This document shows positions 41,265 through 50,490 of a stretch of DNA of 64,000 nt, one piece after another. A model generated the notes under the pieces. It ran no database searches. It was not told where the DNA came from and saw only the letters and a list, made by a program, of their open reading frames with translations. A program made the translations under genes and the position numbers. The stretch's first letter is position 1, and every line of letters begins with the position of its first letter. Origin of the DNA: Gemmatimonadaceae bacterium (GTDB taxonomy: Bacteria; Gemmatimonadota; Gemmatimonadetes; Gemmatimonadales; Gemmatimonadaceae); the NCBI GenBank assembly GCA_013813715.1, contig JACCRF010000030.1:1-64000 (forward strand), read 5' to 3'.

Positions 41265-42533
41265 ATGAAAGGCAATTCCCGCCTGCGGCGGCTTGCAAGG
41301 TTTGGCTCAGTAGCTGTGCTCGCATTGTTGCTTGCCGCCTGCGCCGGGCAGTACCCGAACACGACCTTCGAGCCGCACAGCGACCTGGGACGGGCCATCG
41401 ATTTTCTGTGGGATCGCCTCCTTCTTCTCGGTACGATCGTGTTCGTACTCGTCGAAGCGGCACTTCTGTTCGTGGTGTTTCGCTATCGACGGCGGCCTGG
41501 AAACGACGTCAAGCCGCCGCAGACGCACGGCAACGCCTTGCTCGAGGTGATCTGGACACTAATTCCTGCCTTCGTCCTTCTCTTCATCGCTGTTCCCACG
41601 GTACGGACAACCTTCAATACGCAGGCGAAGGTTGCGGCGGGGGCGCTCGAGATCGAGGTGATCGGGCACCAGTGGTGGTGGGAGTTCCGCTACCCTGAGT
41701 TCGGCATCACAACCGCCAACGAGATATATCTGCCCACCGGGCGCACGGTGAACTTCAAGCTCACATCCGTCGATGTGATCCACTCGTTCTGGGCGCCGCA
41801 ACTGGGCGGAAAGCGCGATGTCATGGCAAACCGGACCAACTACATCTGGCTGACCCCCGATTCGACGCTCCAGCCGTCGGTCTGGAATGGGTTCTGTGCG
41901 GAGTACTGCGGTGCTTCGCACGCGCGGATGCGGTTCCGAGTATTCACGGTCAAGCCGGATCAGTTCGCGAGCTGGGTTGCCGGGCAGCAGCGGCCAGGCA
42001 TCGTTGGCTCCGCACCCGTTTCGCCCGGAGCCGGGGCACCGCCGGCTGGCGCTTCCCCGGCTTCAGTCACGGGCGCGGCCACCGCGACAATGGCGTCGAA
42101 CGGCGCGCCGGGCTACACATTTCCTCAGAACGTTCCGGAGTTCGACTACGCCCGCCCGAATGGCGCGATCCCGGATGGCCTGACATTCACGAAGGGACTC
42201 ACCGGCAACGCGGGGCGCGGCCAGCGAGTGTATTCCTCGGCGGCGTGCATCGGATGCCACGCGATCGCGGGCAATCCGATGTCGGTGGGAGTCGTGGGCC
42301 CAAACCTGACACACTTCGGCTCGCGAAGCACGATCGGCGCCGGCAGCTTTCCGAATACGCCCGCCTATCTGGCTCTCTGGATCAAGAACTCCAGAGCGAT
42401 GAAGCCGGGAGTCCTGATGCCCACGCTCGGCAAGAACGAGTACGATCCGCACCTGAAGACCAGAGTGACCACAGGCGGGCTTGACGACCAGCAGATCGCT
42501 GACATCGTCGCCTACCTCATGGTGTTGAAGTAA
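41265..42533 (+). CDS. ctaC: cytochrome c oxidase subunit II with fused cytochrome c (caa3 type)
   Basis: This 422-residue protein starts with a lipobox (LLAAC), followed by two membrane helices (about 40-65 and 85-105). The CuA domain has the ligand pattern CAEYCGASHARM (two Cys, His, Met) near 206-217. After a Pro/Ala-rich linker comes a cytochrome c domain with CIGCH (about 326) and an axial Met, probably in KPGVLMPTLG. It accepts electrons and passes them to subunit I. It heads the operon II-I-III-IV-CtaG, with 14 bases to subunit I. The fusion marks a caa3-type oxidase. Confidence 0.96.
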   Translation: MKGNSRLRRLARFGSVAVLALLLAACAGQYPNTTFEPHSDLGRAIDFLWDRLLLLGTIVFVLVEAALLFVVFRYRRRPGNDVKPPQTHGNALLEVIWTLIPAFVLLFIAVPTVRTTFNTQAKVAAGALEIEVIGHQWWWEFRYPEFGITTANEIYLPTGRTVNFKLTSVDVIHSFWAPQLGGKRDVMANRTNYIWLTPDSTLQPSVWNGFCAEYCGASHARMRFRVFTVKPDQFASWVAGQQRPGIVGSAPVSPGAGAPPAGASPASVTGAATATMASNGAPGYTFPQNVPEFDYARPNGAIPDGLTFTKGLTGNAGRGQRVYSSAACIGCHAIAGNPMSVGVVGPNLTHFGSRSTIGAGSFPNTPAYLALWIKNSRAMKPGVLMPTLGKNEYDPHLKTRVTTGGLDDQQIADIVAYLMVLK

Positions 42534-42547
42534 GAGGAATCGAGAGA

Positions 42548-44404
42548 ATGGCAACGACAGCAGTGCCCACTCGCGGCACTCACCACACGGCGACCGCGCC
42601 GAGCTACCAGTCAGGAGTATGGAGCTGGCTTGCCACGGTCGATCACAAGCGGATCGGAATTCTCTACCTCTACACCGCGCTCACCTTCTTCATCATCGGC
42701 GGATTGGAGGCGGTGCTCATTCGCGCCCAGCTCCAGGGGCCGAATCGCGAGCTGCTCTCCGCCGAGATGTACAATCAGCTCTTCACGATGCATGGCACGA
42801 CAATGATCTTCCTCGCGATCATGCCGCTGTCGGCAGCGTTCTTCAACTTCCTGATACCGCTTCAGATCGGCGCTCGCGACGTGGCGTTCCCCCGCCTCAA
42901 CGCGTTCAGCTACTGGGTGTATCTCTTCGGCGGAATCTTCATCACGCTGCCGATCTTCTTTCAGCTTGCGCCAAATGCCGGCTGGTTCGGCTACGCACCG
43001 CTGACAACCAGGGAGTACTCTCCAGGCATCAACATCGACTTCTGGGTGATCGGTCTCCAGATCCTTGGAGTCTCGTCGCTGGCGGCGGCGTTCAACTTCA
43101 TCACCACGATTATCAACCTTCGCGCACCAGGCATGACGCTGATGCGGATGCCGATGTTCACGTGGATGTCATTCGTCGTGCAGGTCCTGATCGTGCTCGC
43201 GTTTCCCGTGATCACCATCGCGCTCGTGTTTCTTCTTTTCGACCGGTTCTTTGGAACGAACTTCTATACCATAGCTCAGGGGGCTGACCCACTCCTCTGG
43301 CAGCACCTGTTCTGGATATTCGGCCACCCCGAGGTCTACATCCTGATTCTGCCGGCGTTCGGGCTCGTTTCCGAGGTACTTCCGGCATCGTCGCGAAAGC
43401 CTCTGTTCGGGTATCCGGTAATGGTCTACTCGGGAATCCTGATCGGAGCGCTCGGCTTCGGAGTCTGGGCGCACCACATGTTCGCGGTGGGCATGGGGGC
43501 GATCGCCGACAGCGTGTTCGCGGTCTCGACGCTGCTCATCGGAATTCCGACCGGCGTGAAGATTTTCAACTGGATCGGCACGATGGCTCAGGGCTCGATC
43601 CGCTTCACCAGTGCGGCGCTGTTCGCCATCGGCCTCGTCGCCTTGTTCACGATCGGCGGCATCTCCGGCGTCATGCACGCGTCGCCACCAGCCGACCTCC
43701 AGCAGACCGACACCTACTTCGTGGTGGCACACTTCCATTATGTGCTTTTCGGTGGCTCGATCATGGGGATCTTCGCCGGTATCTACCATTACTTCCCGAA
43801 AATCACGGGACGCCTGATGGACGAGCCGCTCGGCAAGATTCACTTCTGGCTCAACTTCATCGCCATGAACCTGACGTTCTTCCCGATGCACTTCGCGGGA
43901 ATGCTGGGAATGCCTCGCCGCATCTACACCTACGATTCAGGCCAGGGCTGGGACACCTTCAATCTGATCTCGAGCATCGGCGCTTACATGCTCGTCGTTT
44001 CGACGGCGATCTTCGTCTATAACTTCTTCCGGAGCCGGAAGAACGGTGAGGTGGCGGGGGCGAATCCGTGGGACGCCGGCACTCTCGAGTGGTCGATTCC
44101 ATCGCCCCCGCCCGAGTACAACTTCGCGACTCTTCCCAACGTGACTTCCCGCTATCCGCTATGGGAAGGCAATGAGAAGGACATGGAGAGTGCGCGCGTG
44201 AATTTGCAGGAAGGCAAGACGGCCGAGCAGCTCCACATCGTGCTTCCGTACAGCACGATCAAGCCGCTGATCGTCGCTGGCGCGATGGTGATCATGTTCT
44301 GCGGCCTTATCACGACGAAAGCGCTGATCTTCGTCGGCGCTGCGGTACTGGTGGGCTCGCTTTACAGCTGGCTGCTGAGCCCGCTCGAGCCGGAGCATCA
44401 TTAG
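42548..44404 (+). CDS. ctaD: cytochrome c oxidase subunit I
   Basis: A 618-residue, twelve-helix core subunit of a heme-copper oxidase that reduces O2 to water and pumps protons. Visible ligands are an early His in MHGTTMIFL (low-spin heme a), FGHPEVYILILP (CuB His and cross-linked Tyr), HHMFAVG (two CuB His), and VVAHFHYVLFGGS (heme a3 and heme a His). The C-terminal extension of about 100 residues contains two extra helices, as in caa3-type subunits that carry part of subunit III. It is full length. The subunit III gene starts two bases after its stop. Confidence 0.97.
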   Translation: MATTAVPTRGTHHTATAPSYQSGVWSWLATVDHKRIGILYLYTALTFFIIGGLEAVLIRAQLQGPNRELLSAEMYNQLFTMHGTTMIFLAIMPLSAAFFNFLIPLQIGARDVAFPRLNAFSYWVYLFGGIFITLPIFFQLAPNAGWFGYAPLTTREYSPGINIDFWVIGLQILGVSSLAAAFNFITTIINLRAPGMTLMRMPMFTWMSFVVQVLIVLAFPVITIALVFLLFDRFFGTNFYTIAQGADPLLWQHLFWIFGHPEVYILILPAFGLVSEVLPASSRKPLFGYPVMVYSGILIGALGFGVWAHHMFAVGMGAIADSVFAVSTLLIGIPTGVKIFNWIGTMAQGSIRFTSAALFAIGLVALFTIGGISGVMHASPPADLQQTDTYFVVAHFHYVLFGGSIMGIFAGIYHYFPKITGRLMDEPLGKIHFWLNFIAMNLTFFPMHFAGMLGMPRRIYTYDSGQGWDTFNLISSIGAYMLVVSTAIFVYNFFRSRKNGEVAGANPWDAGTLEWSIPSPPPEYNFATLPNVTSRYPLWEGNEKDMESARVNLQEGKTAEQLHIVLPYSTIKPLIVAGAMVIMFCGLITTKALIFVGAAVLVGSLYSWLLSPLEPEHH

Positions 44405-44406
44405 CG

Positions 44407-45057
44407 ATGACAGCACCCGCCGCGCATCACTACACGTCGACCGGGCTCGACAGCCGCAAGATCGCAATCTGGGCCTTTATTGGCTCCGAGTGCATGCTGT
44501 TCGTGTCGCTCATCTCCACGTATCTCATCTACAAGGGCAGAAGTCTCGTTGGCCCGTTTCCGCACGACGTCTACACGAATCCAGCGGGCGAGACGTTCAA
44601 TCCAATCCTCAACATTCCCGTCACGTCGGCGTCGACGTTCGTCCTACTCATGTCGTCACTCGCCATGGTGCTTGCGCTTGCCGCGGTTCAGAACAAGGAC
44701 CTGCCCAAGCATACCCGCGGAGAACGCGTCCTCGGCTCGTCGAAGCTGTGGCTCTGGATGACCGCCCTGCTCGGGACGACGTTCCTCGGATTCCAGGCGT
44801 ACGAATTCACTTCATTCGTACACGAGGGATTGTCGATCCGGACGAACCTCTTCGGCTCGTCGTTCTTCACCCTGACCGGATTCCATGGCGCGCACGTCAC
44901 TGCCGGTGTCATCTGGCTGGTGACGCTGCTGGCGATTGACTATCGCCGGGGGCTTGGGCCAAATGACGCGCTCAACGTCGACATTGCTGCGCTGTACTGG
45001 CACTTCGTGGACGTAGTGTGGATCGTGATCTTCACTGTGGTTTACCTCCTCAAGTAG
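44407..45057 (+). CDS. ctaE: cytochrome c oxidase subunit III
   Basis: A 216-residue, five- or six-helix subunit that stabilises the oxidase. The typical stretches KIAIWAFIGSECMLFVSLI, SSLAMVLALAA, ALLGTTFLGFQAYEF, FFTLTGFHGAHVTAGVIWL and ALYWHFVDVVWIVIFTVVYL are present, so this is the short, actinobacterial- or Bacillus-like form without the first two helices. The gene begins two bases after the end of subunit I, and the subunit IV gene follows 11 bases after its stop. Confidence 0.96.
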   Translation: MTAPAAHHYTSTGLDSRKIAIWAFIGSECMLFVSLISTYLIYKGRSLVGPFPHDVYTNPAGETFNPILNIPVTSASTFVLLMSSLAMVLALAAVQNKDLPKHTRGERVLGSSKLWLWMTALLGTTFLGFQAYEFTSFVHEGLSIRTNLFGSSFFTLTGFHGAHVTAGVIWLVTLLAIDYRRGLGPNDALNVDIAALYWHFVDVVWIVIFTVVYLLK

Positions 45058-45068
45058 GCCAGGGGACG

Positions 45069-45431
45069 ATGGCAGAAAACCCTCATTCTGATCCCTCGGC
45101 TACAGAGCCGAAGGCGGACGAGCATATCGCTCAGCATCACCATCCCGACTGGAAGACGTACGTGAAGGTCGGCGCGGTTCTCACAGCGATCACGATCTGG
45201 GAGGTGTGGGCGTATTACATCCCTTCCGTGGTCGCCTCGCGCATCTTCGTTCCGATGCTGCTCACGCTGTCGGCAGTAAAGTTTGCGACGGTGGTGATGT
45301 TCTACATGCACCTCAAGTACGACCACCGCCTTTTCCGCGTTCTTTTCACCGGCCCGCTCCTCATTGCCGCGCTCACGCTGATTTCGCTGCTTTTCCTCTT
45401 CGGACAGCTCGTGGCGCGGTTCGGCAGGTAA
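45069..45431 (+). CDS. cytochrome c oxidase subunit IV (CtaF-like)
   Basis: A 120-residue protein with a His-rich cytoplasmic N-terminus (HIAQHHHPDWKTYVKVGAVL) and three membrane helices, including SAVKFATVVMFYMHLKYDHR and PLLIAALTLISLLFLFGQL. This matches the COX4_pro/CtaF family of prokaryotic subunit IV proteins (about 110 residues). The ATG at 45069 has AGGGG just upstream. A longer open frame from 45018 overlaps subunit III and lacks a ribosome site. It is the fourth gene of the caa3 operon, followed after 7 bases by the assembly-factor gene. Confidence 0.88.
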   Translation: MAENPHSDPSATEPKADEHIAQHHHPDWKTYVKVGAVLTAITIWEVWAYYIPSVVASRIFVPMLLTLSAVKFATVVMFYMHLKYDHRLFRVLFTGPLLIAALTLISLLFLFGQLVARFGR

Positions 45432-45441
45432 GCCTCCCGTG

Positions 45442-46278
45442 ATGGCGCTGGCGCTGCTTCATCCATCCGCCACGCTCGACTGGTGGGCGTGGTCTATACA
45501 TCCCAGCACCGTTCTTGGCCTCGCGGTATTGGCCGCGGCGTATGAATGGCGCGCGAACAGGCGCGCGCAGAACGAAAGCCTCGGAGTCGGGCGCAGGCTG
45601 TCGTTCCTTGCCGCGCTCCTCGTCATTTTCGTGTCGCTCAATGGGCCAATCCACGATCTGAGTGACGTCTACCTTTTCAGCGGCCACATGGTGCAGCATC
45701 TGTTGCTCACCCTGGCGATGCCACCGCTCCTCATCGGTGGCGTTCCCGGCTGGATGCTGCGCCCAATTCTGCGCAAATCTGTGGTCGCAGCCGGAGCGCG
45801 GTGGCTGACGCGGCCGGTCACCTGCTTCGTGATCTTCAACGTCGTGATCGCCGCCTGGCATCTGCCGGCGCTTTACAATGCGGCGATGGCGGACCACGGC
45901 GTCCACATCTTCGAGCACTTGATGTTCATGTCGGCAGCGGTGCTCATGTGGTGGCCGCTCACCAGCCAGCTACCCGAGCTGCCACGCCTGCCGTATCCCG
46001 GTCAGATGCTCTACTGCTTCCTGATGAGCATTCCGATGTCGATCGTCGCCGTCTACATCGTGATGGCTGACCACATCCTCTACCCATCCTACTCGGCTGC
46101 GCCGCGCATATGGGGCCTGTCCCCGATGGACGATCAGATGCTTGGCGGTCTCATAATGTGGGTGCCCGGCGGACTGATCTTCATCATCATGATGTCCGTG
46201 GTTTTTTTCAAATGGGCAGCCCGTGGCGAAGACCATTCCGCGGGGGCGCAGGTCGACTGGAAGCCGGGAACCGCCTAG
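45442..46278 (+). CDS. ctaG: CtaG-like caa3 oxidase assembly protein
   Basis: A 278-residue, seven-helix membrane protein of the Caa3_CtaG family (PF09678), needed in Bacillus for a functional caa3 oxidase, probably in CuB or copper insertion. The family hallmarks HMVQHLLLTLAMPPLLIGG, HLPALYNAAMADHGVHIFEH, MADHILYPSY and DDQMLGGLIMW are all seen, with repeated His that could carry copper. It closes the oxidase operon. GTG 45439 directly before the ATG is an alternative start. The last four bases overlap the end of the convergent gene. Confidence 0.92.
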   Translation: MALALLHPSATLDWWAWSIHPSTVLGLAVLAAAYEWRANRRAQNESLGVGRRLSFLAALLVIFVSLNGPIHDLSDVYLFSGHMVQHLLLTLAMPPLLIGGVPGWMLRPILRKSVVAAGARWLTRPVTCFVIFNVVIAAWHLPALYNAAMADHGVHIFEHLMFMSAAVLMWWPLTSQLPELPRLPYPGQMLYCFLMSIPMSIVAVYIVMADHILYPSYSAAPRIWGLSPMDDQMLGGLIMWVPGGLIFIIMMSVVFFKWAARGEDHSAGAQVDWKPGTA

Positions 46279-46778
46279 TCGTCGTCAGTGCCGCCGAGTG
46301 CCGCGTTGATGTCGCGGCCAAGGTGCGGATGGCGCCGCCACATGAACCAGAACATGAGCGCGGCAGCCAACAGGTTGGCGATGAAGATCTGGTACCAGGC
46401 CATGCCGCCGAACATCGACTCGGTGAACAGCGTCGTAATGCCGATCGCGCCGAGCTCGAATGCCACGAAAGCGATCAGAAGTCCGGCGAGAATACCCGGC
46501 GTGCGGGCGGACTGATGTACTATGCTGACGACGATGATTCCGACGAGAGAGAATGCCGCGTAGTGAAAAACCGTGTACGCGGCAACGCGGGTGAACATCG
46601 CGTCTGGCATCATCGGGATTTTCCCCAGTACACTGATGAGCCCGCGGCCGAGTATCTCCGGCGTGTGGAGCGGCTGGCCGGCGACGATGTCAACGATGAG
46701 GAACCAGACCGCGACCGCGGTCGCCCCAATGAAGCCAGCAAATATCCCTTCACTTACTGTATTATGCCGGTCGGCCAT
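46275..46778 (-). CDS. four-helix membrane protein, unknown function
   Basis: A 167-residue protein with four hydrophobic helices (EGIFAGFIGATAVAVWFLIV, the region around YTVFHYAAFSLVGIIVVS, LAGLLIAFVAFELGAIG, IFIANLLAAALMFWFMW) and a short acidic C-terminus. I do not recognise a family. The start ATG 46778 has GAGGAAAG upstream; the open frame further up (to 47009) runs into the leader of the next gene and reads as non-protein. The gene lies against the oxidase operon, overlapping ctaG by four bases. The roughly 230 bases between it and the PBP4 gene hold no other gene. Confidence 0.7.
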   Translation of the reverse strand: MADRHNTVSEGIFAGFIGATAVAVWFLIVDIVAGQPLHTPEILGRGLISVLGKIPMMPDAMFTRVAAYTVFHYAAFSLVGIIVVSIVHQSARTPGILAGLLIAFVAFELGAIGITTLFTESMFGGMAWYQIFIANLLAAALMFWFMWRRHPHLGRDINAALGGTDDD

Positions 46779-47011
46779 CGATCTTTCCTCGGGTGGTCTC
46801 CCGTGACGCATTCGTCTCGCCCCGGATCCTTCTTTCCTCGCCCGCCTTGGTGTTCTCCGCGGGAAATTACGCAAAGCGGCCGTGTTTGCAAAGGCACTCC
46901 CGGCTCGCTCACGGTGTCTAACGAATGTCATTCCCGCGCGGTGCGGAAATCGCGTTTGACGGGTATTGAGCCAGACACCAGACAACATCGCACACACCTC
47001 GAACTCCATTC

Positions 47012-48586
47012 ATGCTCTATCGCAAATTAAGATTCCTTGCAGTTGTTCTGCTCGCCGCCGTGACAGCGATGCCGGCTGACGGTCAGACGCGGCGACGAAC
47101 CACCAAAAAACCTGTCGCGAAGAAGACGACAGCCAAAGCGAAAAAGAAGCCTGTTTCGCGCCGCAACCGAAGGCCGGTTCGCAGACCGGTTGCGCCGCCG
47201 GTGCCGGTCGTCCGCTACACATCGCCCCGCACCCTTGCCGCCCTGTCGGCCGACCTCGGTTTTATGACTACCCGTGTGCGAAGCGGACAGTTTGGAGTGA
47301 TGGCGGTCTCGCTCACTCGGGGAGACACGCTGTTCGCATGGGGCGCGGGGGCGCCGCTGGTTCCCGCGTCAACACTCAAGATGCTCACGACAGCCGTTGC
47401 GCTCGAGGAGCTCGGGCCCAACTACCAGTTCAGTACCGACGTTCTTCACGACGGGACGGTTGGGGCGGATGGAACGTTGACCGGGAATGTGTACCTCCGC
47501 GGGGATGGCGACCCGACACTGGGCGGCCGTTACCTCAGTGGGGGACCTGCCGCTCCGATGAATCTGCTGGCCGACCAGATCGCGGCTCGGGGGATCAGGA
47601 GGATCACCGGCGAGGTGATAGGGGATGCGACCGCATTCGACGACCAGAGAATTCCGGAGGGATGGCTCACCCGATACCTGCAGTCGGGCTACGCCGCGCG
47701 TGTATCCGGTCTCTCGCTCAACGAGAACCTCGTGTGGGTGACCATCACGCCAGGAGAAGGGGCGAAGCTCGAGCCAGCGACGAGCGCGATTCCGCTCACG
47801 AGCAACGTGCGTACGGTCAAGGGAGGGGGAGCCCGCGTTTCCATCCGCCGCACTACAGATGGCGCGATCTCGGTTTCGGGGACGATTGGCACGAGGTCGC
47901 CGCCGCGCCGTTACGTGTACGTCGTCGAGCACCCCGCGCCATTCGCGACCGGAGCGCTCAGGAGCGCTCTGGTCGCAAAGGGCGTCGAGGTGGTTGGCGG
48001 GATTCGGCTTGACAAGACGCCGGCCGGAGCCAACAGGATCGCGAGCGTGCAGTCACCGACGCTCGATCGTATTCTGGCCGCAATGAACCGCGAAAGCATC
48101 AATCATTACGCCGAGCTCGTTCTCCGCAATGCCGCCCGTGGACCACGCCGCGATGCTCTGGGGGACATGGCCAATTCACGATCCATGATGAGACAGTTCT
48201 TCGCGAAGAAGGTCGGCGCGGATACGATGTCGCTCCAGATCTCCGACGGCAGCGGACTTTCTACTCTCGACCGCGTCACGTCGCGGGCGATGGTGCAGAT
48301 GCTCGGCTACGCCCACCGTGCTTCGTGGGGACCGTGGTTCCATGCCTCGCTCCCGGTCGCCGGCGAGTCAGAGCTGCTTCGCCGCCGGATGCGAGGCGGC
48401 TCGGCGCAGGGAAATCTCCACGCCAAGACGGGCACGACCAACGATGTGGTTGGGCTCGGGGGCTACGTCACCGCGCTCAACGGCGAGGTCATCGCCTTCT
48501 CATTCATCTACAACGGCCGCGATCGGTGGACAGCCAAGAGCATGATGGATGCGATGGGGCAGACGCTGGCCAACTTTGCGCGCTGA
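47012..48586 (+). CDS. dacB: D-alanyl-D-alanine carboxypeptidase/endopeptidase (PBP4, S13)
   Basis: A 524-residue penicillin-binding protein of peptidase family S13 that trims or opens peptide cross-links in peptidoglycan. A signal peptide (about 1-25) is followed by an unusual Lys/Arg/Pro-rich linker (about 27-65). The catalytic motifs are SxxK in PASTLKMLT (S120, K123), SxN in RESINHYAE, and KTG in LHAKTGTTNDV. Domains II and III are inserted as usual. The basic linker may hold the protein to teichoic-acid-free, negatively charged envelope polymers, but that is a guess. Its stop directly abuts the stop of the convergent dehydrogenase gene. Confidence 0.95.
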   Translation: MLYRKLRFLAVVLLAAVTAMPADGQTRRRTTKKPVAKKTTAKAKKKPVSRRNRRPVRRPVAPPVPVVRYTSPRTLAALSADLGFMTTRVRSGQFGVMAVSLTRGDTLFAWGAGAPLVPASTLKMLTTAVALEELGPNYQFSTDVLHDGTVGADGTLTGNVYLRGDGDPTLGGRYLSGGPAAPMNLLADQIAARGIRRITGEVIGDATAFDDQRIPEGWLTRYLQSGYAARVSGLSLNENLVWVTITPGEGAKLEPATSAIPLTSNVRTVKGGGARVSIRRTTDGAISVSGTIGTRSPPRRYVYVVEHPAPFATGALRSALVAKGVEVVGGIRLDKTPAGANRIASVQSPTLDRILAAMNRESINHYAELVLRNAARGPRRDALGDMANSRSMMRQFFAKKVGADTMSLQISDGSGLSTLDRVTSRAMVQMLGYAHRASWGPWFHASLPVAGESELLRRRMRGGSAQGNLHAKTGTTNDVVGLGGYVTALNGEVIAFSFIYNGRDRWTAKSMMDAMGQTLANFAR

Positions 48587-49732
48587 TCAGGCAATCTCGC
48601 TAATTTCCACTCCCCGCTTCCGAAGCTCGGCGATGTACTTTGCCGGCGGCACGCATTCGTCCGGTGTGTGGACGCCCGGCGGCTGGATCTCGCCCCTCGC
48701 CTGCATCTGTCCGGTAATCGAAAGCGAGTAACCGGTAGCGCGCATCATGGCACTGATCCCCCGCTCTTCATCGTAATGGTCGATCAGCTCCCAGCCCACG
48801 GTCTTTGGCTGCCCGTTCTTCTTCCCCTTGACAGTGACACGGAGCACGACAAGGTCGCGCCCGCCCGGCTTCGTGAGGCGGGGCGCCATCGCAGCTACGG
48901 CGACGTCGCGCGGAGCCACCTTCACACCCTTCACGTCAACCGGCTCGAGCTCGAGCAGCCCGAGGTCGCGGATGGCTTCCATGATTCGCGCGTGGCCCGG
49001 ATAGCGAAGCGTCTTGTACTCCATCGTGCGAATCTTCCCCTCGTACCGGGAGGCCATCGTTGACAGGCCGCCAGCGGTATGAAACGCCTCGAGCTCGCCG
49101 ACGGGGGCGTCGAACTGCACGGGCTCTGCTTCGGAGAGCGCGGCGACCTGAGCGCGCTTTCCGTCGCGAATGACCCACGACACCGTCGTGTAATAATCGA
49201 GTACACCCTCCAGCGAGTACACGATCTGATAGTTGAGCGGGGGCTCGGGATTCTGCGGGAGCCCGCCGACGAAAATCCTGACGTCATCGACGCTGTCCAT
49301 CTGATCGATGCCATGCTGGGCCAGAATGTTCACCATCCCGGGTGCCAATCCGCAGTCGGGCACGATGGTGACGCCCCTCTCGCGCGCCCTGCCATCGAGT
49401 TTCTTCTGGGCGAAAACGATCTCCGTGTTTCCGCCGAGGTCGCAGAAGTGGACGCCAGCCTCAGCGGCGTGCGTGGCCAGGTCGAGGTTGAAGTAGTAAG
49501 GGATCGCGCTCATCACCGCATCCGACTCGCGCATCAGCGCACTCACCCCGTCGCGATCGCGCACGTCGAGCACGGTGGGAATGAGTCGCTCGCCCGAATA
49601 GGGGGCCAGGAAATCCGCGACGTGCTGGACGTGCAGGTCGCACAGGCGGACTTCGGTGACTTCGGCGTTCTGAAGCAAATCATACGCGCAGGCGGAGCCC
49701 TGAAGCCCCGCCCCGAGAACCAGCATCCGCAT
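48587..49732 (-). CDS. saccharopine dehydrogenase-family oxidoreductase (lysine 6-dehydrogenase-like)
   Basis: A 381-residue NAD(P)-binding protein. The Rossmann start is MRMLVLGAGLQGSACAYDL with GxGxxG. DAVMSAIPYYFNLDLATHAA and HFCDLGGNTEIVFAQ are hallmarks of the saccharopine-dehydrogenase fold, as are DCGLAPGMVNILA and the domain II stretch YKTLRYPGH. The layout matches L-lysine 6-dehydrogenase, which oxidises the epsilon-amino group of lysine to a semialdehyde, though related enzymes use other amino acids. The start is placed at 49732 (CGGAG upstream), and 49726 is also possible. It is divergent from the CoA-binding protein gene. Confidence 0.85.
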   Translation of the reverse strand: MRMLVLGAGLQGSACAYDLLQNAEVTEVRLCDLHVQHVADFLAPYSGERLIPTVLDVRDRDGVSALMRESDAVMSAIPYYFNLDLATHAAEAGVHFCDLGGNTEIVFAQKKLDGRARERGVTIVPDCGLAPGMVNILAQHGIDQMDSVDDVRIFVGGLPQNPEPPLNYQIVYSLEGVLDYYTTVSWVIRDGKRAQVAALSEAEPVQFDAPVGELEAFHTAGGLSTMASRYEGKIRTMEYKTLRYPGHARIMEAIRDLGLLELEPVDVKGVKVAPRDVAVAAMAPRLTKPGGRDLVVLRVTVKGKKNGQPKTVGWELIDHYDEERGISAMMRATGYSLSITGQMQARGEIQPPGVHTPDECVPPAKYIAELRKRGVEISEIA

Positions 49733-49833
49733 TCGGTGAATCTCCGTAAATGCATTTTTTGGAATCGACCGGAAATTTATTCGGGCGGGTGGGACGACGT
49801 TACCCCGGCGCGTTCGTTGCATTTGACCGGTTC

Positions 49834-50298
49834 ATGACGATATCCCGCACCAATCAGCCGGACGATGCGTGGCGCGAGCATCTCGTCGAATCGGCGGACG
49901 GCATCCGCCGCATCCTCGAGGAAACACATCGCATCGCGGTACTTGGCATCAAGGAGGGGGACACCCGGCCGGCGTTTTTCGTGCCCGAGTACGCCCAACG
50001 CGCCGGATACGAGATCGTTCCAGTGCCGGTTTTTTATCCCAACGCGACCGAGATGCTGGGTGAGCCGGTGTTCCGCACACTTGGCGCGATTCCCGGTGAC
50101 GTCGACATGGTGAACGTCTTCCGCCGTCCCGAGGACATCCCGCCGCATGTCGATGACATGATCGCGAAGAAACCACGGTGCGTTTGGTTTCAATCCGGCA
50201 TCAGGAACGACTCAGCGGCAGCGCGACTCGCGAAAGCGGGCATAGATGTCGTTCAGGATCGGTGCCTGCTCGTGGAGCTGCGGCGGATCGGAAAATAG
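49834..50298 (+). CDS. CoA-binding (YccU-like) domain protein
   Basis: A 154-residue protein of the CoA_binding_2 type. The Rossmann-like sequence RIAVLGIKEGDTRPAFFVPE, YEIVPVPVFYPNATEMLGEP, VDMVNVFRRPEDIPPHVDDM and PRCVWFQSGIRNDSAAARLA matches the family in order. The final VVQDRCLLVEL contains the conserved Cys. Such proteins bind CoA or related nucleotides, and their exact role is unclear. I chose ATG 49834; a longer frame from 49750 reads poorly. About 100 bases separate its start from that of the divergent dehydrogenase gene. Confidence 0.88.
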   Translation: MTISRTNQPDDAWREHLVESADGIRRILEETHRIAVLGIKEGDTRPAFFVPEYAQRAGYEIVPVPVFYPNATEMLGEPVFRTLGAIPGDVDMVNVFRRPEDIPPHVDDMIAKKPRCVWFQSGIRNDSAAARLAKAGIDVVQDRCLLVELRRIGK

Positions 50299-50490
50299 AC
50301 CTTGCAATAATGTTGGTGGATTGAATGCAACCGAGAAACACTGACCTGCCTGAGGCCAGCCGGGCAGATGTCAACTACGAGGAAAGGCGCAGTGGCGTAC
50401 CAGGTTTGCCCCTTAGCTGCCTTCTGCCTCCCTGACCGTTGGCAGGTCGGCTGTTCTCAATTGCCTTTACTAGAGTCCATTGCGGCGCCC

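Noticed and set aside
50299-50490. A tRNA or small RNA between the CoA-binding gene and the lipoprotein gene
   Set aside because: There are inverted repeats, but no T-loop sequence, no cloverleaf and no clear promoter-terminator pair.
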